Of a stretch of DNA of 64,000 nucleotides, positions 41,170 to 50,940 are shown in pieces. A program made the position numbers and the translations under genes. The first letter of the stretch is position 1; each line of letters begins with the position of its first letter. The notes beneath the pieces are model-generated. The model ran no database searches and was not told the origin of the DNA. It saw only the letters and a program-made list of their open reading frames with translations. The stretch is from Nostoc sp. NMS2 (GTDB lineage Bacteria > Cyanobacteriota > Cyanobacteriia > Cyanobacteriales > Nostocaceae), in the NCBI RefSeq assembly GCF_017115105.1, contig NZ_JABXKH010000042.1, forward strand, positions 62,001 through 126,000, written 5' to 3'.

Positions 41170-43452
41170 ATGACACCGGATACGCTAATGACCCCGGAAA
41201 AAATTTTCCTGGATGGAAAAACTTTTATTCCTGCTGAACAATTACCTATCCCGGAGTGGCCTTGTGTTGTGAGTGAAAGACCACAACCGACACTGACGGT
41301 TAAAGATGATGATTTATTTTTCGTGACAGATACTATCGGGAATATTTCTGGCTGTTCCCTCAGTGATGGTAATCCCAGTATGGGGCTGTTTTGCTGTGAT
41401 ACGAGATTTCTCAATCGCTTGGAGTTGCAAATTGAAGGGCGATCGCCTGTACTCCTCAGTAGTACTGCCGAAAAAGGGTTTTCACTCTCAGTTTTGTGTA
41501 CCAACCCCAGAATTGACGATCGCCTAAGAGCCGAAACTATCGGAATTCGACGAGAAATAGTACTCAATGGCGCTCTATTTGAAGAAATAGAAATATCTAA
41601 CTACAGCACAACAACTGTCAATTTTGAACTAAGTATCAGCTTTGATGCAGATTTTGTTGATTTATTTGAAGTCCGGGGTTATGACAGAGAAAAACGAGGT
41701 AGACTTTTACGTCTAGTAGAACCGACGACTGAAGAAGGAATCGTCGATGGCGTTTCACCAGTACCTAAAGACCCATCAACTTTTAGGGAAGAATCCTTAA
41801 CACTTGCCTATCAAGGTCTGGATGGTTCGGTGATGGAATCTCGGATTTCATTCCAGCATTGTCAACCAGACTCTTTCAAAGGTTACACTGCGGTTTGGCA
41901 GCTAGAGTTGGCTTCTCACGAAACCCAAAAGCTGGGTTATCGGGTGAATATGTTGAAAAACAACCAATCTAGTTCAACCGTAAGCGCCGCCATCACTTTA
42001 GGACAGGCGAAAGCTGCTGAGTTGATGGAGGAGAAAAACTGGGTACAACAAATTACCCGCATTAGCTCAGATAAAAGCACTTTCAATCGAGTGATTGAGC
42101 GGGCCGAGCAAGATATGTATTTGTTGCGCCAGTCTTTTGGTAAGCATAAGACAGTTTCGGCTGGAGTGCCGTGGTTTTCTACACTATTCGGGCGGGATTC
42201 GCTGATTACAGCTTCCCAAACCCTAATGTTAAACTCGCAAATCGCCAAAGAAACCCTAATATTACTGGCGACATACCAAGGCAAAATCGATGACGAATGG
42301 CGCGAAGAAGAACCGGGTAAGATTTTGCACGAGTTACGTTTAGGAGAAATGGCTCGTTGTCAAGAAATTCCCCATACACCATACTACGGTACAGTTGATG
42401 CGACTCCCCTGTGGTTAATGCTGTATGCCGAACATTATGCTTGGACTCACGATCAAGAACTCCTAGAGTTACTTTGGCCAAATGCTCTAGCAGCAATGGA
42501 CTGGATCGATCGCAATATCAAACAAACCAACTACCTCAGCTACTTCCGTACATCTAAACGCGGTCTTGCTAACCAAGGCTGGAAAGACTCTGGCGACTGC
42601 ATCGTCAACCACAAGGGAGAATTAGCTAACGGCCCAATTGCCCTTTGTGAGGTGCAAGCTTACGTCTATGCGGCAAAAATGCGCCTATCAGAAATAGCGA
42701 GGATGAAAAAGCGCCTTGATTTAGCAGATCGGTGGCTAGAAGAGGCTAGAAGTCTCAAGCTTCGTTTTAATCGAGATTTTTGGGTAGAAGACCAGGATTT
42801 CTGCGCCTTGGCTTTGGATGGAGATGGTAAACCTGTAGACAGTATTACCTCAAATCCTGGTCATTGTCTGCATTTGGGTCTTTTCACCCACGAGAGAGCC
42901 TATAGTGTAGCAGAACGGTTGCGGGCACCAGATATGTTTAATGGTTGGGGCATTCGGACTCTGAGTAGTTTATCACCCGCTTACAATCCAATGGGTTATC
43001 ACATTGGTTCGGTTTGGCCCCATGATAACGCTCTGATTGCAATGGGATTGCGATCGCTGGGTCTTATCGATCAAGCCCTAGAACTTTTCCAAGGTTTATT
43101 TGACATGACCAGTCAGCAGCCTTATCAACGTCCTCCAGAACTCTTCTGCGGCTACGAACGGAACGGTGATAATGCCCCTGTGCAGTATCCAGTTGCCTGT
43201 ACTCCCCAAGCTTGGGCTACTGGTAGTATCTTCCAACTGCTGCAAATGATGGTTAACTTAGTGCCTGATGCTCAAAATAACTGCTTACGAATAATCGACC
43301 CCGCTTTGCCAGAATCGATTAATCGCCTGTCATTTCATAATTTGCGAGTCGGCCCCACCATCCTCGATTTAGAATTCGAGCGTTCTGGTACTACAACTGC
43401 TTGTCGCGTTGCCAAAAAACGGGGCAATTTGCGGGTAGTTATCGAAGCATAG
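41170..43452 (+). CDS. Amylo-alpha-1,6-glucosidase / glycogen-debranching-type glycosidase
   Basis: The 760-residue protein has an N-terminal GDE_N_bis-like beta domain (about 40-270, with NPSMGLFCCDTRFLNRLEL) and a C-terminal (alpha/alpha)6 glycosidase domain (about 300-750) with AGVPWFSTLFGRDSLITA, WLMLYAEHYAWTH, NQGWKDSGDCIVNHKGE and GSVWPHDNALIAMGL, where acidic catalytic residues are expected. These enzymes hydrolyse alpha-1,6 branches or related glucosides in glycogen turnover. Glycogen phosphorylase is encoded 2.7 kb away at 46118. ATG 41188 is an alternative start. A terminator follows directly. Confidence 0.85.
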   Translation: MTPDTLMTPEKIFLDGKTFIPAEQLPIPEWPCVVSERPQPTLTVKDDDLFFVTDTIGNISGCSLSDGNPSMGLFCCDTRFLNRLELQIEGRSPVLLSSTAEKGFSLSVLCTNPRIDDRLRAETIGIRREIVLNGALFEEIEISNYSTTTVNFELSISFDADFVDLFEVRGYDREKRGRLLRLVEPTTEEGIVDGVSPVPKDPSTFREESLTLAYQGLDGSVMESRISFQHCQPDSFKGYTAVWQLELASHETQKLGYRVNMLKNNQSSSTVSAAITLGQAKAAELMEEKNWVQQITRISSDKSTFNRVIERAEQDMYLLRQSFGKHKTVSAGVPWFSTLFGRDSLITASQTLMLNSQIAKETLILLATYQGKIDDEWREEEPGKILHELRLGEMARCQEIPHTPYYGTVDATPLWLMLYAEHYAWTHDQELLELLWPNALAAMDWIDRNIKQTNYLSYFRTSKRGLANQGWKDSGDCIVNHKGELANGPIALCEVQAYVYAAKMRLSEIARMKKRLDLADRWLEEARSLKLRFNRDFWVEDQDFCALALDGDGKPVDSITSNPGHCLHLGLFTHERAYSVAERLRAPDMFNGWGIRTLSSLSPAYNPMGYHIGSVWPHDNALIAMGLRSLGLIDQALELFQGLFDMTSQQPYQRPPELFCGYERNGDNAPVQYPVACTPQAWATGSIFQLLQMMVNLVPDAQNNCLRIIDPALPESINRLSFHNLRVGPTILDLEFERSGTTTACRVAKKRGNLRVVIEA

Positions 43453-43460
43453 AAAGATCA

Positions 43461-43490
43461 GGGAGTGGTAAATTATCCACTCCCTATTTT
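43461..43490 (+). terminator. Intrinsic terminator of the debranching-enzyme gene
   Basis: GGGAGTGG / CCACTCCC with an eight-base loop, followed by TATTTT, nine bases after the stop codon. Confidence 0.85.
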
Positions 43491-43497
43491 ATGCTGA

Positions 43498-43790
43498 GTG
43501 CGTAGGTGTAGCCCGCACTTCGACTTCGCTCAGTGACCGTCGTAGACATCGCTCGTTGAACGCAGAGATAGCACTATTATAAAATCAACATACTGTCTAT
43601 ACACAAAATCTTAAAAAGTCAATCTTAGTATAAATTATATTACAGCTATTTTCAGGTAAATAGACTATGCAGGTAGGGGCAATTCATGAATTGCCCCTAC
43701 AACAGATGTCAATACGGTTCGGATAAAGTTTTTGATGAAAGATTATAGATCGCAAAGACGCGATAAATCGCCGTCTTTACAATAATCAGT
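43498..43790. repeat. Three dispersed repeats in tandem
   Basis: 43501-43553 repeats the element at 34176-34227. 43673-43700 is a perfect 28-bp palindrome with GTAGGGGCAATTCA arms. 43711-43772 (with GATCGCAAAGACGCGATAAA) repeats 55832-55894. No gene. Confidence 0.75.
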
Positions 43791-43831
43791 CCTTTGTCTT
43801 CTCGATTTTTTGGTTAATCTTATAAAGGTAA

Positions 43832-43904
43832 CGAGCGCGGAGGGATTTGAACCCCCGACCCACAGAACCGGAATCTGTTGCTCTATCCACTGAGCCACGC
43901 GCCC
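43832..43904 (-). tRNA. tRNA-Arg (anticodon CCG)
   Basis: The minus strand folds as a 73-base tRNA: acceptor GGGCGCG / CGCGCTC (one G-T pair), discriminator G, D-arm with GCTCAGTGGATAGAGC, anticodon stem ACAGA / TCTGT around the loop TTCCGGT giving CCG for CGG codons, and T-arm GGGGGTTCAAATCCCTC. CCA is not encoded. No flanking integrase, so the site is not visibly used by an element here. Confidence 0.95.
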
Positions 43905-43969
43905 TTATTCTCGACCATTATAGCACATCTATGATAAAGTTTGCAGCCTAGAAAAACTAGGTTTATAGT

Positions 43970-45175
43970 TTACAGATAATTAGCTGGGTCTACTGGTGTA
44001 CCATTCCGACGGACTTCAAAGTGGAGGTGGGGCCCAGTTGAGAAACCTGTAGAACCCACAGCAGCGATCGCTTGTCCGCGTTCAACTGCTTGTCCTTCAG
44101 AAACATACAACTCGCTGGTATGTCCGTATAGTGTAGTCATGCCATTGCCGTGGTCAATAATTACCGCTCTGCCATAACCACCATACCACCCAGCAAAAAT
44201 CACTCTGCCCGAATCGGCTGCCCGAATTTTACTACCATAGCTAGCGGCAAAGTCCAATCCAGCATGAAAGCGGCGATAGCCAAGGATTGGGTGTACCCGC
44301 CAGCCGAAGGGACTACTAGTAGGAGCATCGCTAGGATATGCCATGACACCAGTTCCCCGAATGATAATACTTGTCCGGCTGTTGGTTTTTGTTTGCGCCT
44401 CTTCTGTGGCTCTGGCTTCTGCTACCTTTTGTTGAATCAAGACTTCCAGATTTTTGGATTCCCTCTCTAGCTGGTTTTGCGCCGCTTCCAAGGCTAGGCG
44501 ATCGCTATTGAGGCGTTGAATCAATTCTGATTGTGACTGTGCCTGAGTTTGATAATCGGTTTTTTGTGCCAGTAGTTGCTCACGAATCAAGGCAATTTCG
44601 TTTTTTTGTTGTTCTACGCCCGTTTTTTGTTGATTTATCAGGTTTGCTTGTTGGTTGAGTTTCACCAAAATTTGTTCGTCTGCCTGATACACTAACTTCA
44701 ACTGATGACGACGGCTGATAAAATCGCTGATATTTTCACTTTGGAGCAAAACTGCCCATCCAACAGATGCAGGCGATCGCTGGAGATAACGCAATCGTGC
44801 TACTGTTGCTATTTGCCGCTCCTCGTAGGAACGTTCTGCTACAGCTAAATCAGTTTCTAACTGCTGGAGACGTTGAGTCGCAAGTTGTAATCGTGATTCG
44901 CTCTCTTGAATGTAGCTATCTGTAGTTTGCAGATTTTGCTTTAAACCAGTGAGATGTTTTTGAGCCTCTTGTTGGAGATTTGTTAAGCGATCGCGATCAT
45001 TAACCACACTCTGACGCTGCTGGTTCATTTGTTGCTGCTGTTGTCGCAGAGTATCAATAGACCCTGTGGAAGTTGCGTGTACTGGAATTAATGACAAACA
45101 AATCCACAAAATGCAGCAAAATGCCAGAGATAAACAGCCAAAAATCAGATTTTTACCTAGAAATCGCGCTCTCAT
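43970..45175 (-). CDS. EnvC-like murein hydrolase activator / M23 peptidase-domain protein
   Basis: The 401-residue protein has a membrane-targeting N-terminus (FLGKNLIFGCLSLAFCCILWICLSLIPVHA, probable signal peptide). Long coiled coils follow (about 40-265, Gln-rich), then a C-terminal LytM/M23 domain (about 290-400) with GWRVHPILGYRRFHAGLDFA and GSTGFSTGPHLHFEV. Zinc-ligand His/Asp in HAGLD and HLHFE are present, so it may be an active endopeptidase rather than only an activator. It is periplasmic, acting in cell-wall remodelling at division. FtsE, whose complex regulates EnvC in other bacteria, is encoded at 27852. Confidence 0.9.
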   Translation of the reverse strand: MRARFLGKNLIFGCLSLAFCCILWICLSLIPVHATSTGSIDTLRQQQQQMNQQRQSVVNDRDRLTNLQQEAQKHLTGLKQNLQTTDSYIQESESRLQLATQRLQQLETDLAVAERSYEERQIATVARLRYLQRSPASVGWAVLLQSENISDFISRRHQLKLVYQADEQILVKLNQQANLINQQKTGVEQQKNEIALIREQLLAQKTDYQTQAQSQSELIQRLNSDRLALEAAQNQLERESKNLEVLIQQKVAEARATEEAQTKTNSRTSIIIRGTGVMAYPSDAPTSSPFGWRVHPILGYRRFHAGLDFAASYGSKIRAADSGRVIFAGWYGGYGRAVIIDHGNGMTTLYGHTSELYVSEGQAVERGQAIAAVGSTGFSTGPHLHFEVRRNGTPVDPANYL

Positions 45176-45330
45176 AGCGTGAGCCTAACTAAAACGATGC
45201 TTTCAAACACTATGAGGATTATTCCCAAAATTTGATTCACCCACTCCATGTATCAAATTGATCTGCCAAGTTGTAACACAAAGATTCTTGCTATGTCAGC
45301 ATTGAGCAGGTATATCAGGGAGTAAAGTAA

Positions 45331-45681
45331 ATGAACACACGCAAAGCAATTCTCTTAATTACTTTGGTTTTTCCTGGGTTGGCGGTGGTGGGAGTATCGC
45401 TTTATTGGTTTAACCTGGATTATGCAGCACTGATCAAAGCTGAAAACTATGTGACAAACCTAGTAGAGGTGGGAAAAGTTAATGATAGGCAGTTAGAGTA
45501 TGCCTATCATCGCACCTACATTCATCGCATCAATGTATTTGCTGATGGAACTTGGGGATTACTGGGAGGAGTAATTACAGCGCTTGGGATACATGGATTA
45601 GTTACGGTTAGGGATTGTTCAAGAAATGAATTAACCACAGAGGCAAGGCAGCGCGGTCTTGGGGGTTTCCCCCATGAGTGA
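45331..45681 (+). CDS. Small membrane protein; 3' end built from a dispersed repeat
   Basis: The 116-residue product has an N-terminal hydrophobic segment (ILLITLVFPGLAVVGVSLYW, about 8-27), a polar middle, and a second hydrophobic segment (TWGLLGGVITALGIHGLVTV, about 74-93). The last 15 or so residues (TTEARQRGLGGFPHE) are encoded by repeat-like DNA (AGGCAGCGCGGTCTTGGGGG at 45645-45664), so the natural C-terminus was probably replaced. Similar text (GTGCGGTCTTGGGGTCTCCC) occurs at 55607-55626. Function unknown. It is divergent from the M23 peptidase gene across 155 bases. Confidence 0.6.
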   Translation: MNTRKAILLITLVFPGLAVVGVSLYWFNLDYAALIKAENYVTNLVEVGKVNDRQLEYAYHRTYIHRINVFADGTWGLLGGVITALGIHGLVTVRDCSRNELTTEARQRGLGGFPHE

Positions 45682-45754
45682 CTGCCGCGCAGAGAACACA
45701 GAGTGAGGAGAGATAGAGAATATTTTGGCGTTAGTTTTGGGATATTTTTTTATA

Positions 45755-45990
45755 AGAAGAATTCAGAACTCAGGAGTCAGAATGGGCTAAACCTTAGCTA
45801 TCCGCTAACAGAATTGAATTCTGGACGACTGGGTAATGAATATTGGTTTAAAACCTTGCCCCTTGTGGGCAAAAAAAATTAAAATATTATTCCTAATTAA
45901 AACTCTATCCCTTTATGGGTAGAGTATTCTGAATTCTGAACGCGAAGAGCGTGCCGGAGGCATTATTCTGAATTCTGACTCCTGATTTAT
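45755..45990. repeat. Dispersed repeat with GAATTCAG/AGTCAGAAT ends
   Basis: Begins AAGAATTCAGAACTCAGGAG and ends with GTGCCGGAGGCATTATTCTG and GAATTCTGACTCCTGA. The ends are inverted. Same family as 20525-20750. Confidence 0.7.
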
Positions 45991-46054
45991 TTAGAAGTAC
46001 CTTAAAGATAATTGTGTGAAATCTTTTCAGGGCATGACTGCATGGCATAATAAA

Positions 46055-46085
46055 AGGCGTTGCTAAACTTAAATCAGCAACGCCT
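46055..46085 (-). terminator. Intrinsic terminator of glgP
   Basis: AGGCGTTGCT / AGCAACGCCT, ten-base stem, followed on the minus strand by TTTTATTATG, 33 bases beyond the glgP stop. Confidence 0.85.
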
Positions 46086-46117
46086 AATCTTGAGTATTTA
46101 ATAACTACTCAGCCCTC

Positions 46118-48682
46118 TTATTCTGCCCAAGCAATCAACCTTGGTTCATAAGCATTAGCCAGATTTTGATTTTTTGGTAATACACGCAAAGACAAGCCTT
46201 GCAAACCAGAAGCGGTATAAGTAATATTACCCGTGTAAATGCTCAATTGCTGTGAATCCTCACCTTGGTAATCCATCACCACTGTTACAGCGTTGACAAT
46301 CTCACCATTGGCATCGATCGCACCTTGATATAACTCTACCTGCACATCATTATTGGTCAAAGTTGCTAAGTCAACCTTGGCAATGACCGCAACGGTTTGG
46401 TTCACCTCAATGTCTGAAGCTGCCGATACGTCAACATCTTTGATTCTGATATTGAACCAGTGTCCGCTCAGTTTTTCTTTCCAAGCGGCTAGTTCTTTCG
46501 CTGGGGCATAGTTATTAACAGTCAGGGTATGATAGCGATCGCTAGCTGGGAAATAAGCTCGCCCGGCATATTCTCCTACCATCCGCGCTGTATTAAAGAA
46601 AGGACAATTCAACCGAATTGCATCCTTCATTTTGGCAACCCACGGACGAGGTAAGCCATCACTATCCCGATGCTCATAAAATAACGGTACAACTTCCTTC
46701 TCCAGCAACTCATAGAGAGCATTTGCTTCTACTTCATCTTGGTAGTTAGGATCGTCGTAATTCTCGCCATGTCCAATTGCCCAGCCTGTGCGGACGTAAT
46801 CAGCTTCATCCCACCAGCCATCTAATACACTTAAATTTGGCAATCCATTCATTGCCGCTTTCATGCCACTTGTACCAGAAGCTTCCCGTGGACGACGCGG
46901 TGTATTTAACCAAATATCGCAACCCGCAACCATCAACCGGGAGATGTGAATGTCGTAATTGGGGACAAACACTACCTGTTTTTCTAAATGTTGTTCGCGG
47001 ATAAAGTGATTGATATCGCGGATGAGTTCTTTACCGGGAATATCCTTCGGATGGGCTTTCCCAGCAATTACGAATTGTACTTTCCGGTCTTTATTAGCCA
47101 GCAAAAGCCGCTTAATGCGATCCAAATCACGCATCCAGAGGGTGGCGCGTTTGTAAGTGGCAAACCTGCGGGCAAAACCAATGGTGAAAGCGTAGGGATC
47201 TAAAACTTCTTGGGCTTGGACAATTTCAGAAGCGGAAGCGCCGCGATCGTGTAAATGCTTTACTAAATGCTCCCGCACATACAAAATCATATCTAAGCGG
47301 CAGCGTTCGTGATTGCGCCATAACTCCTCATCGGGTATAGCGTCCATCCGCTCCCACAATGGGCTATCTGGTGGTGCTGATGACCAATTTGGGCCTAGAT
47401 AGCGATCGTATAATTCTTGAGTTGATTTGGCAACACAACTGCGAGCATGGACACCATTAGTAATTGCTGCGATCGGTACTTCTTCTACTGGTACTTTTTG
47501 CCACAAGCCCTGGAACATTTGCCGTGACACTACGCCGTGCAGTTGTGCGACACCGTTAGAAAATGTTGCCATTTTCAACGCCAGCACCGCCATACTGAAA
47601 GGCCCGGATAAATCGCCTGTATTCTCGCGCCCCAATCCTAAAAATTGCTCTTTGGGCAACCCAAATATCTCTGCATAGTACCCCAGGTAGTACAGCATTT
47701 TGTCGGGAGCGAACAAGTCAATTCCCGCCGGTACTGGTGTGTGGGTAGTAAAAATATTACTGGAAGCCACCACCTGTTTTGCTTGGATATAACTCAGCCC
47801 TTCTTCCTGAATCAGCAAGCGGATGCGTTCTAGAGCAGAGAAGGCGGCGTGGCCTTCATTCATGTGGTAAGCGGTGACTTTCAGCCCCAAAGCTTTGAGC
47901 ATTTGCACACCACCGATCCCCAGCATGATTTCCTGGTGGATACGCATATCGATGTCGCCACCATACAGCTGATCTGTAATGTCGTGGTCGTAAGTGTTGT
48001 TGGGTTCAATATTGGTATCCATCAGATACAAGGGTACTGTTCCCACCTGTACGCGCCAAACTCTGGCATACACCTTGCGTCCGGGATAATCTACCGCAAT
48101 CCGTAGTTCTGAACCATCGGCATTGCGCTCTAGATGCAAGGGCATATTATAGAAATCGTTGAGCAGATAGCGTTCTTGCTGCCAGCCATCAGCATTGAGA
48201 TACTGGGCAAAGTAGCCTTGCTGATACAGCAAACCTACACCGACAAGCGGTAGCCCCAAGTCACTAGCAGATTTGAGGTGATCCCCCGCCAGAACGCCTA
48301 AGCCGCCAGAATAGACGGGTAAACAATCGACAAGTCCAAATTCCGCCGAAAAATAGGCGTAGCATTCTTTTGGTTTATCTTCCCGTTGTTTTTGATACCA
48401 AGTGCGCTCTTGCAAATAATCGTCTAACTGACGGTCAGCTCGATCCATTTGCGCTAGAAAGCCTTCATCTTCGACAACTTCCAAAAGCCGCGATTGAGAG
48501 ATAGTACCGAGCATCAACACTGGATTGTGATGGCTAGACTCCCACAGATCAGAGTCTAAGCGACGAAATAAATCTTTGCTATCAACATTCCAATCCCAGT
48601 GCAAGTTATATGCTAGCCGCCGCAGTGGTTCGAGTCGCGGTGGTAGTGAAGGGGATACGTTAAATGTGCGAATTGGCTGCAT
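46118..48682 (-). CDS. glgP: Alpha-glucan (glycogen) phosphorylase
   Basis: From ATG 48682 (MQPIRTFNVSPSLPP) the protein has 854 residues, matching the actinobacterial/cyanobacterial GlgP form with an N-terminal DUF3417 domain (LRRLAYNLHWDWN). Motifs include YFSAEFGLVDCLPVYSGGLG, HMNEGHAAFSALERI, FTTHTPVPAGID and the pyridoxal-phosphate lysine in ASGTSGMKAAMNG. It releases glucose-1-phosphate from alpha-1,4-glucan ends. A further in-frame ATG six codons upstream is possible. Together with the debranching-type enzyme at 41170 it would mobilise glycogen reserves. Confidence 0.94.
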   Translation of the reverse strand: MQPIRTFNVSPSLPPRLEPLRRLAYNLHWDWNVDSKDLFRRLDSDLWESSHHNPVLMLGTISQSRLLEVVEDEGFLAQMDRADRQLDDYLQERTWYQKQREDKPKECYAYFSAEFGLVDCLPVYSGGLGVLAGDHLKSASDLGLPLVGVGLLYQQGYFAQYLNADGWQQERYLLNDFYNMPLHLERNADGSELRIAVDYPGRKVYARVWRVQVGTVPLYLMDTNIEPNNTYDHDITDQLYGGDIDMRIHQEIMLGIGGVQMLKALGLKVTAYHMNEGHAAFSALERIRLLIQEEGLSYIQAKQVVASSNIFTTHTPVPAGIDLFAPDKMLYYLGYYAEIFGLPKEQFLGLGRENTGDLSGPFSMAVLALKMATFSNGVAQLHGVVSRQMFQGLWQKVPVEEVPIAAITNGVHARSCVAKSTQELYDRYLGPNWSSAPPDSPLWERMDAIPDEELWRNHERCRLDMILYVREHLVKHLHDRGASASEIVQAQEVLDPYAFTIGFARRFATYKRATLWMRDLDRIKRLLLANKDRKVQFVIAGKAHPKDIPGKELIRDINHFIREQHLEKQVVFVPNYDIHISRLMVAGCDIWLNTPRRPREASGTSGMKAAMNGLPNLSVLDGWWDEADYVRTGWAIGHGENYDDPNYQDEVEANALYELLEKEVVPLFYEHRDSDGLPRPWVAKMKDAIRLNCPFFNTARMVGEYAGRAYFPASDRYHTLTVNNYAPAKELAAWKEKLSGHWFNIRIKDVDVSAASDIEVNQTVAVIAKVDLATLTNNDVQVELYQGAIDANGEIVNAVTVVMDYQGEDSQQLSIYTGNITYTASGLQGLSLRVLPKNQNLANAYEPRLIAWAE

Positions 48683-49161
48683 AGGTTGGCAAAACTCCAA
48701 GTTTAGTTATGGTTATTGTTTACTGTCTTTACCAATGTTGCCAATTCTTTATACTGTAGTTTGTGAAGAAGCGATGACTTTGTTAAGCATTGAGAATTCT
48801 TTTTAACATCGTTGCTAAAGTTTACACCAAGGTGTTTCTAATTCTATGCGTTACTCTCAGCCATATACTTGGTATATTAAGATTTAATCATTGAGTGGCA
48901 TGTATCACTTAAAAAAAATCTAGTTTTGAATAAATAATTTATATTTATTTTAGTATTGCTTCCGGGGATCGGTTCTATTGTCTTGGCTGAGGGTGAAATT
49001 TCCTCATAGCTGTTTCCAGAAAGGTTAAATTTTTAAGTATTTTTTAATAAAATTGCGCTAGTAAATAAGCAGTTATGATTTTTAGGTTAAGGTTAGTTCA
49101 AGGAGATGCGATACAAAATAACCCATGTAGATATCACTTAAAAGAGGAAGGCGTAAAAATA
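48683..49161. other. AT-rich intergenic region without a gene
   Basis: Holds the glgP promoter at its left end. No convincing ORF, RNA or repeat is visible. Confidence 0.5.
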
Positions 49162-49206
49162 ATACCAAGTAGTTTGCGACGCTTTTCTTAGTCAACTACT
49201 TGGTAT
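49162..49206 (-). terminator. Intrinsic terminator of the gene at 49253
   Basis: ATACCAAGTAGTT (49162-49174) and AACTACTTGGTAT (49194-49206) form a perfect 13-bp stem. Minus-strand reading continues TATTTTTACG after the stem. Confidence 0.75.
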
Positions 49207-49252
49207 AAATTTTTGATACTAAATCAGAAAAATAACTTCTTAGTGTGTTATC

Positions 49253-49576
49253 TTATGAACCTAATGAAGGCTGGTCTTTGGTATTTTTTGTCATTGACAA
49301 AGCTACAGCAGCTGCATAAGCAATCTCCGCTGCCATTTGATAAGCAAGTTTGATACTTGATGAAGCGTCCTTGGCTTTAGGAGAGACAGAAGCTTTTTTT
49401 CGACGCGACTCTTGTTTGACATCACCCGCTACAACAGATCGCTGTAAAATGATCCAGGCATCTAGGTCTTCTGAGTCATAATTACTTTGAAGTTGCGATC
49501 GCAGTTGTTCTTCGGCTACAACACTCAGATAGCCGCTAGTTAGAGCTTCTTGGACAATTTCTTTAATTAAAGCCAT
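49253..49576 (-). CDS. Hypothetical protein, cyanobacterial
   Basis: From ATG 49576 (MALIKEIVQEALTSGYLSV) the product has 107 residues. The N-terminal half looks like a compact helical domain (EEQLRSQLQ, LDAWIILQRSVVAGDV). A basic Ser/Lys-rich linker (RRKKASVSPKAK) leads to a C-terminal amphipathic or weakly hydrophobic helix (KLAYQMAAEIAYAAAVALS). No family name. It has its own terminator and stands alone. Confidence 0.65.
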   Translation of the reverse strand: MALIKEIVQEALTSGYLSVVAEEQLRSQLQSNYDSEDLDAWIILQRSVVAGDVKQESRRKKASVSPKAKDASSSIKLAYQMAAEIAYAAAVALSMTKNTKDQPSLGS

Positions 49577-50940
49577 AATTTGAACCAAGTGTGTGAGTTA
49601 AAACCGATACCTCAATGTGGGCAATTTGATATTTTTTTGTGGACTTCTCCTGGAAACTAAGCTAAGTTTTAGCTTTCTTTATAATAAAATTAAATTTATA
49701 ATGAGTAGCACCAAGCACGCATCACCCGCTTGGCTCACCCGAATGGGTGATTTACAAATTTTTAGATATAAGTAATTAGAAAGAAGAAAATTTTGAGCTT
49801 TTGAAGGAAGAGGGTGTCACCAGTATAGTAGATATCATTCTGAGTTTAACGCCTAATTATAAAATTACTTGGACAAGCAAAGGTAGAAATATAGACAAAA
49901 ATGACAATTAACAACTGAGAGCATTTTTAAAATTACCGTCCTCAATGAATTTTATCTAAGTGTATAAAATTATTTAAGAGTAGCGATTGCTCCATAAAAA
50001 AAGTTAGCTAATTTACAATATTCTCATCACCAATCAACTTATTTATTGAGAGTGTTCCACTAAAAATAAAATGTGTTATTGTTAAAAGCAACTGTTATTA
50101 AAAACGATTCATGTAATTACAAGCATGAATTTGCTAGTCTGTAAATCATCTGTGTGCAACATGATTGGAGCAGCATACTCTAGAAATTCGTTGCAAGAAA
50201 GCCGTCATAGCAGTCGGGGAAGCGCTTACTTGTTTGCACCGATGGTTAACTTCAATGTGATGGCTGATGTGGGAGATAATCCACCCTAATTGGGTTTTCT
50301 TGGGGCAATAATGCCCAATTAGACCCAACAATAATTACATTGTCATGCTAGGCAAAAATTTAGATAAAATTTTTGAATATAGTCTAGTTGAATGTATTTT
50401 TTGTTGCAAACTAGCTTGTGGATCTGAGTTGTTTCAAAAGACTAAACCCGCCTGAGATAAAGTAGCCTCAAGGCAAACAACTCTATCCATATTTGCGTAA
50501 CAAGCTTTGCAAATTTGCCGCATAACCAAAACAGTAACCTATCTAAACCAACCAATTTACCCATCAGATAATTTAATAGTCTGGGGTTTGACCCTGCAAT
50601 ACACTAAGATTTTTTGTTAATTGATCTGGTGAAAAAGAAGCAAAGTTTTTACGTGCCTTGACTGGTACAAAAGCTTCTATAAATCCAAGGTAATTGTGCA
50701 TATCATAGTGAGTAATTCTAACATACTTAAGTTCAAGAGTTGCTCACATAGTTAAAGCCAGACTAGAGGTTTTCCAAATTTTGGAAACCTATCTAAAAAT
50801 ATGGGTAAATTTCGGTAATACTGCCAACTAAGTTTAAGGTATTAAGAAATACAAGACTTCTTAGTATTAGCAGAAGATTAGGATACAGGCAAAAAACTTT
50901 CAATACTGTCAACAACAATTAATTGAAGAGACATATAGCC
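49577..50940. other. 1.36-kb intergenic region without a supported gene
   Basis: AT-rich. A hairpin ATCACCC / GGGTGAT is at about 49719-49751. A 42-codon plus-strand frame (50161-50289) and a 61-codon minus-strand frame (50146-50331) overlap and neither has a ribosome binding site. No tRNA, CRISPR or MITE ends found. It may hold decayed genes, a small RNA or a long leader for the acyltransferase gene. Confidence 0.5.

Noticed and set aside
43832-43904. tRNA gene as an integration site of the left element
   Set aside because: It is 36 kb away from the integrase and no truncated tRNA copy is visible near 7245-7290.
50146-50331. 61-codon minus-strand ORF and overlapping 42-codon plus-strand ORF
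   Set aside because: Neither has a ribosome binding site or coding character, and they conflict with each other.
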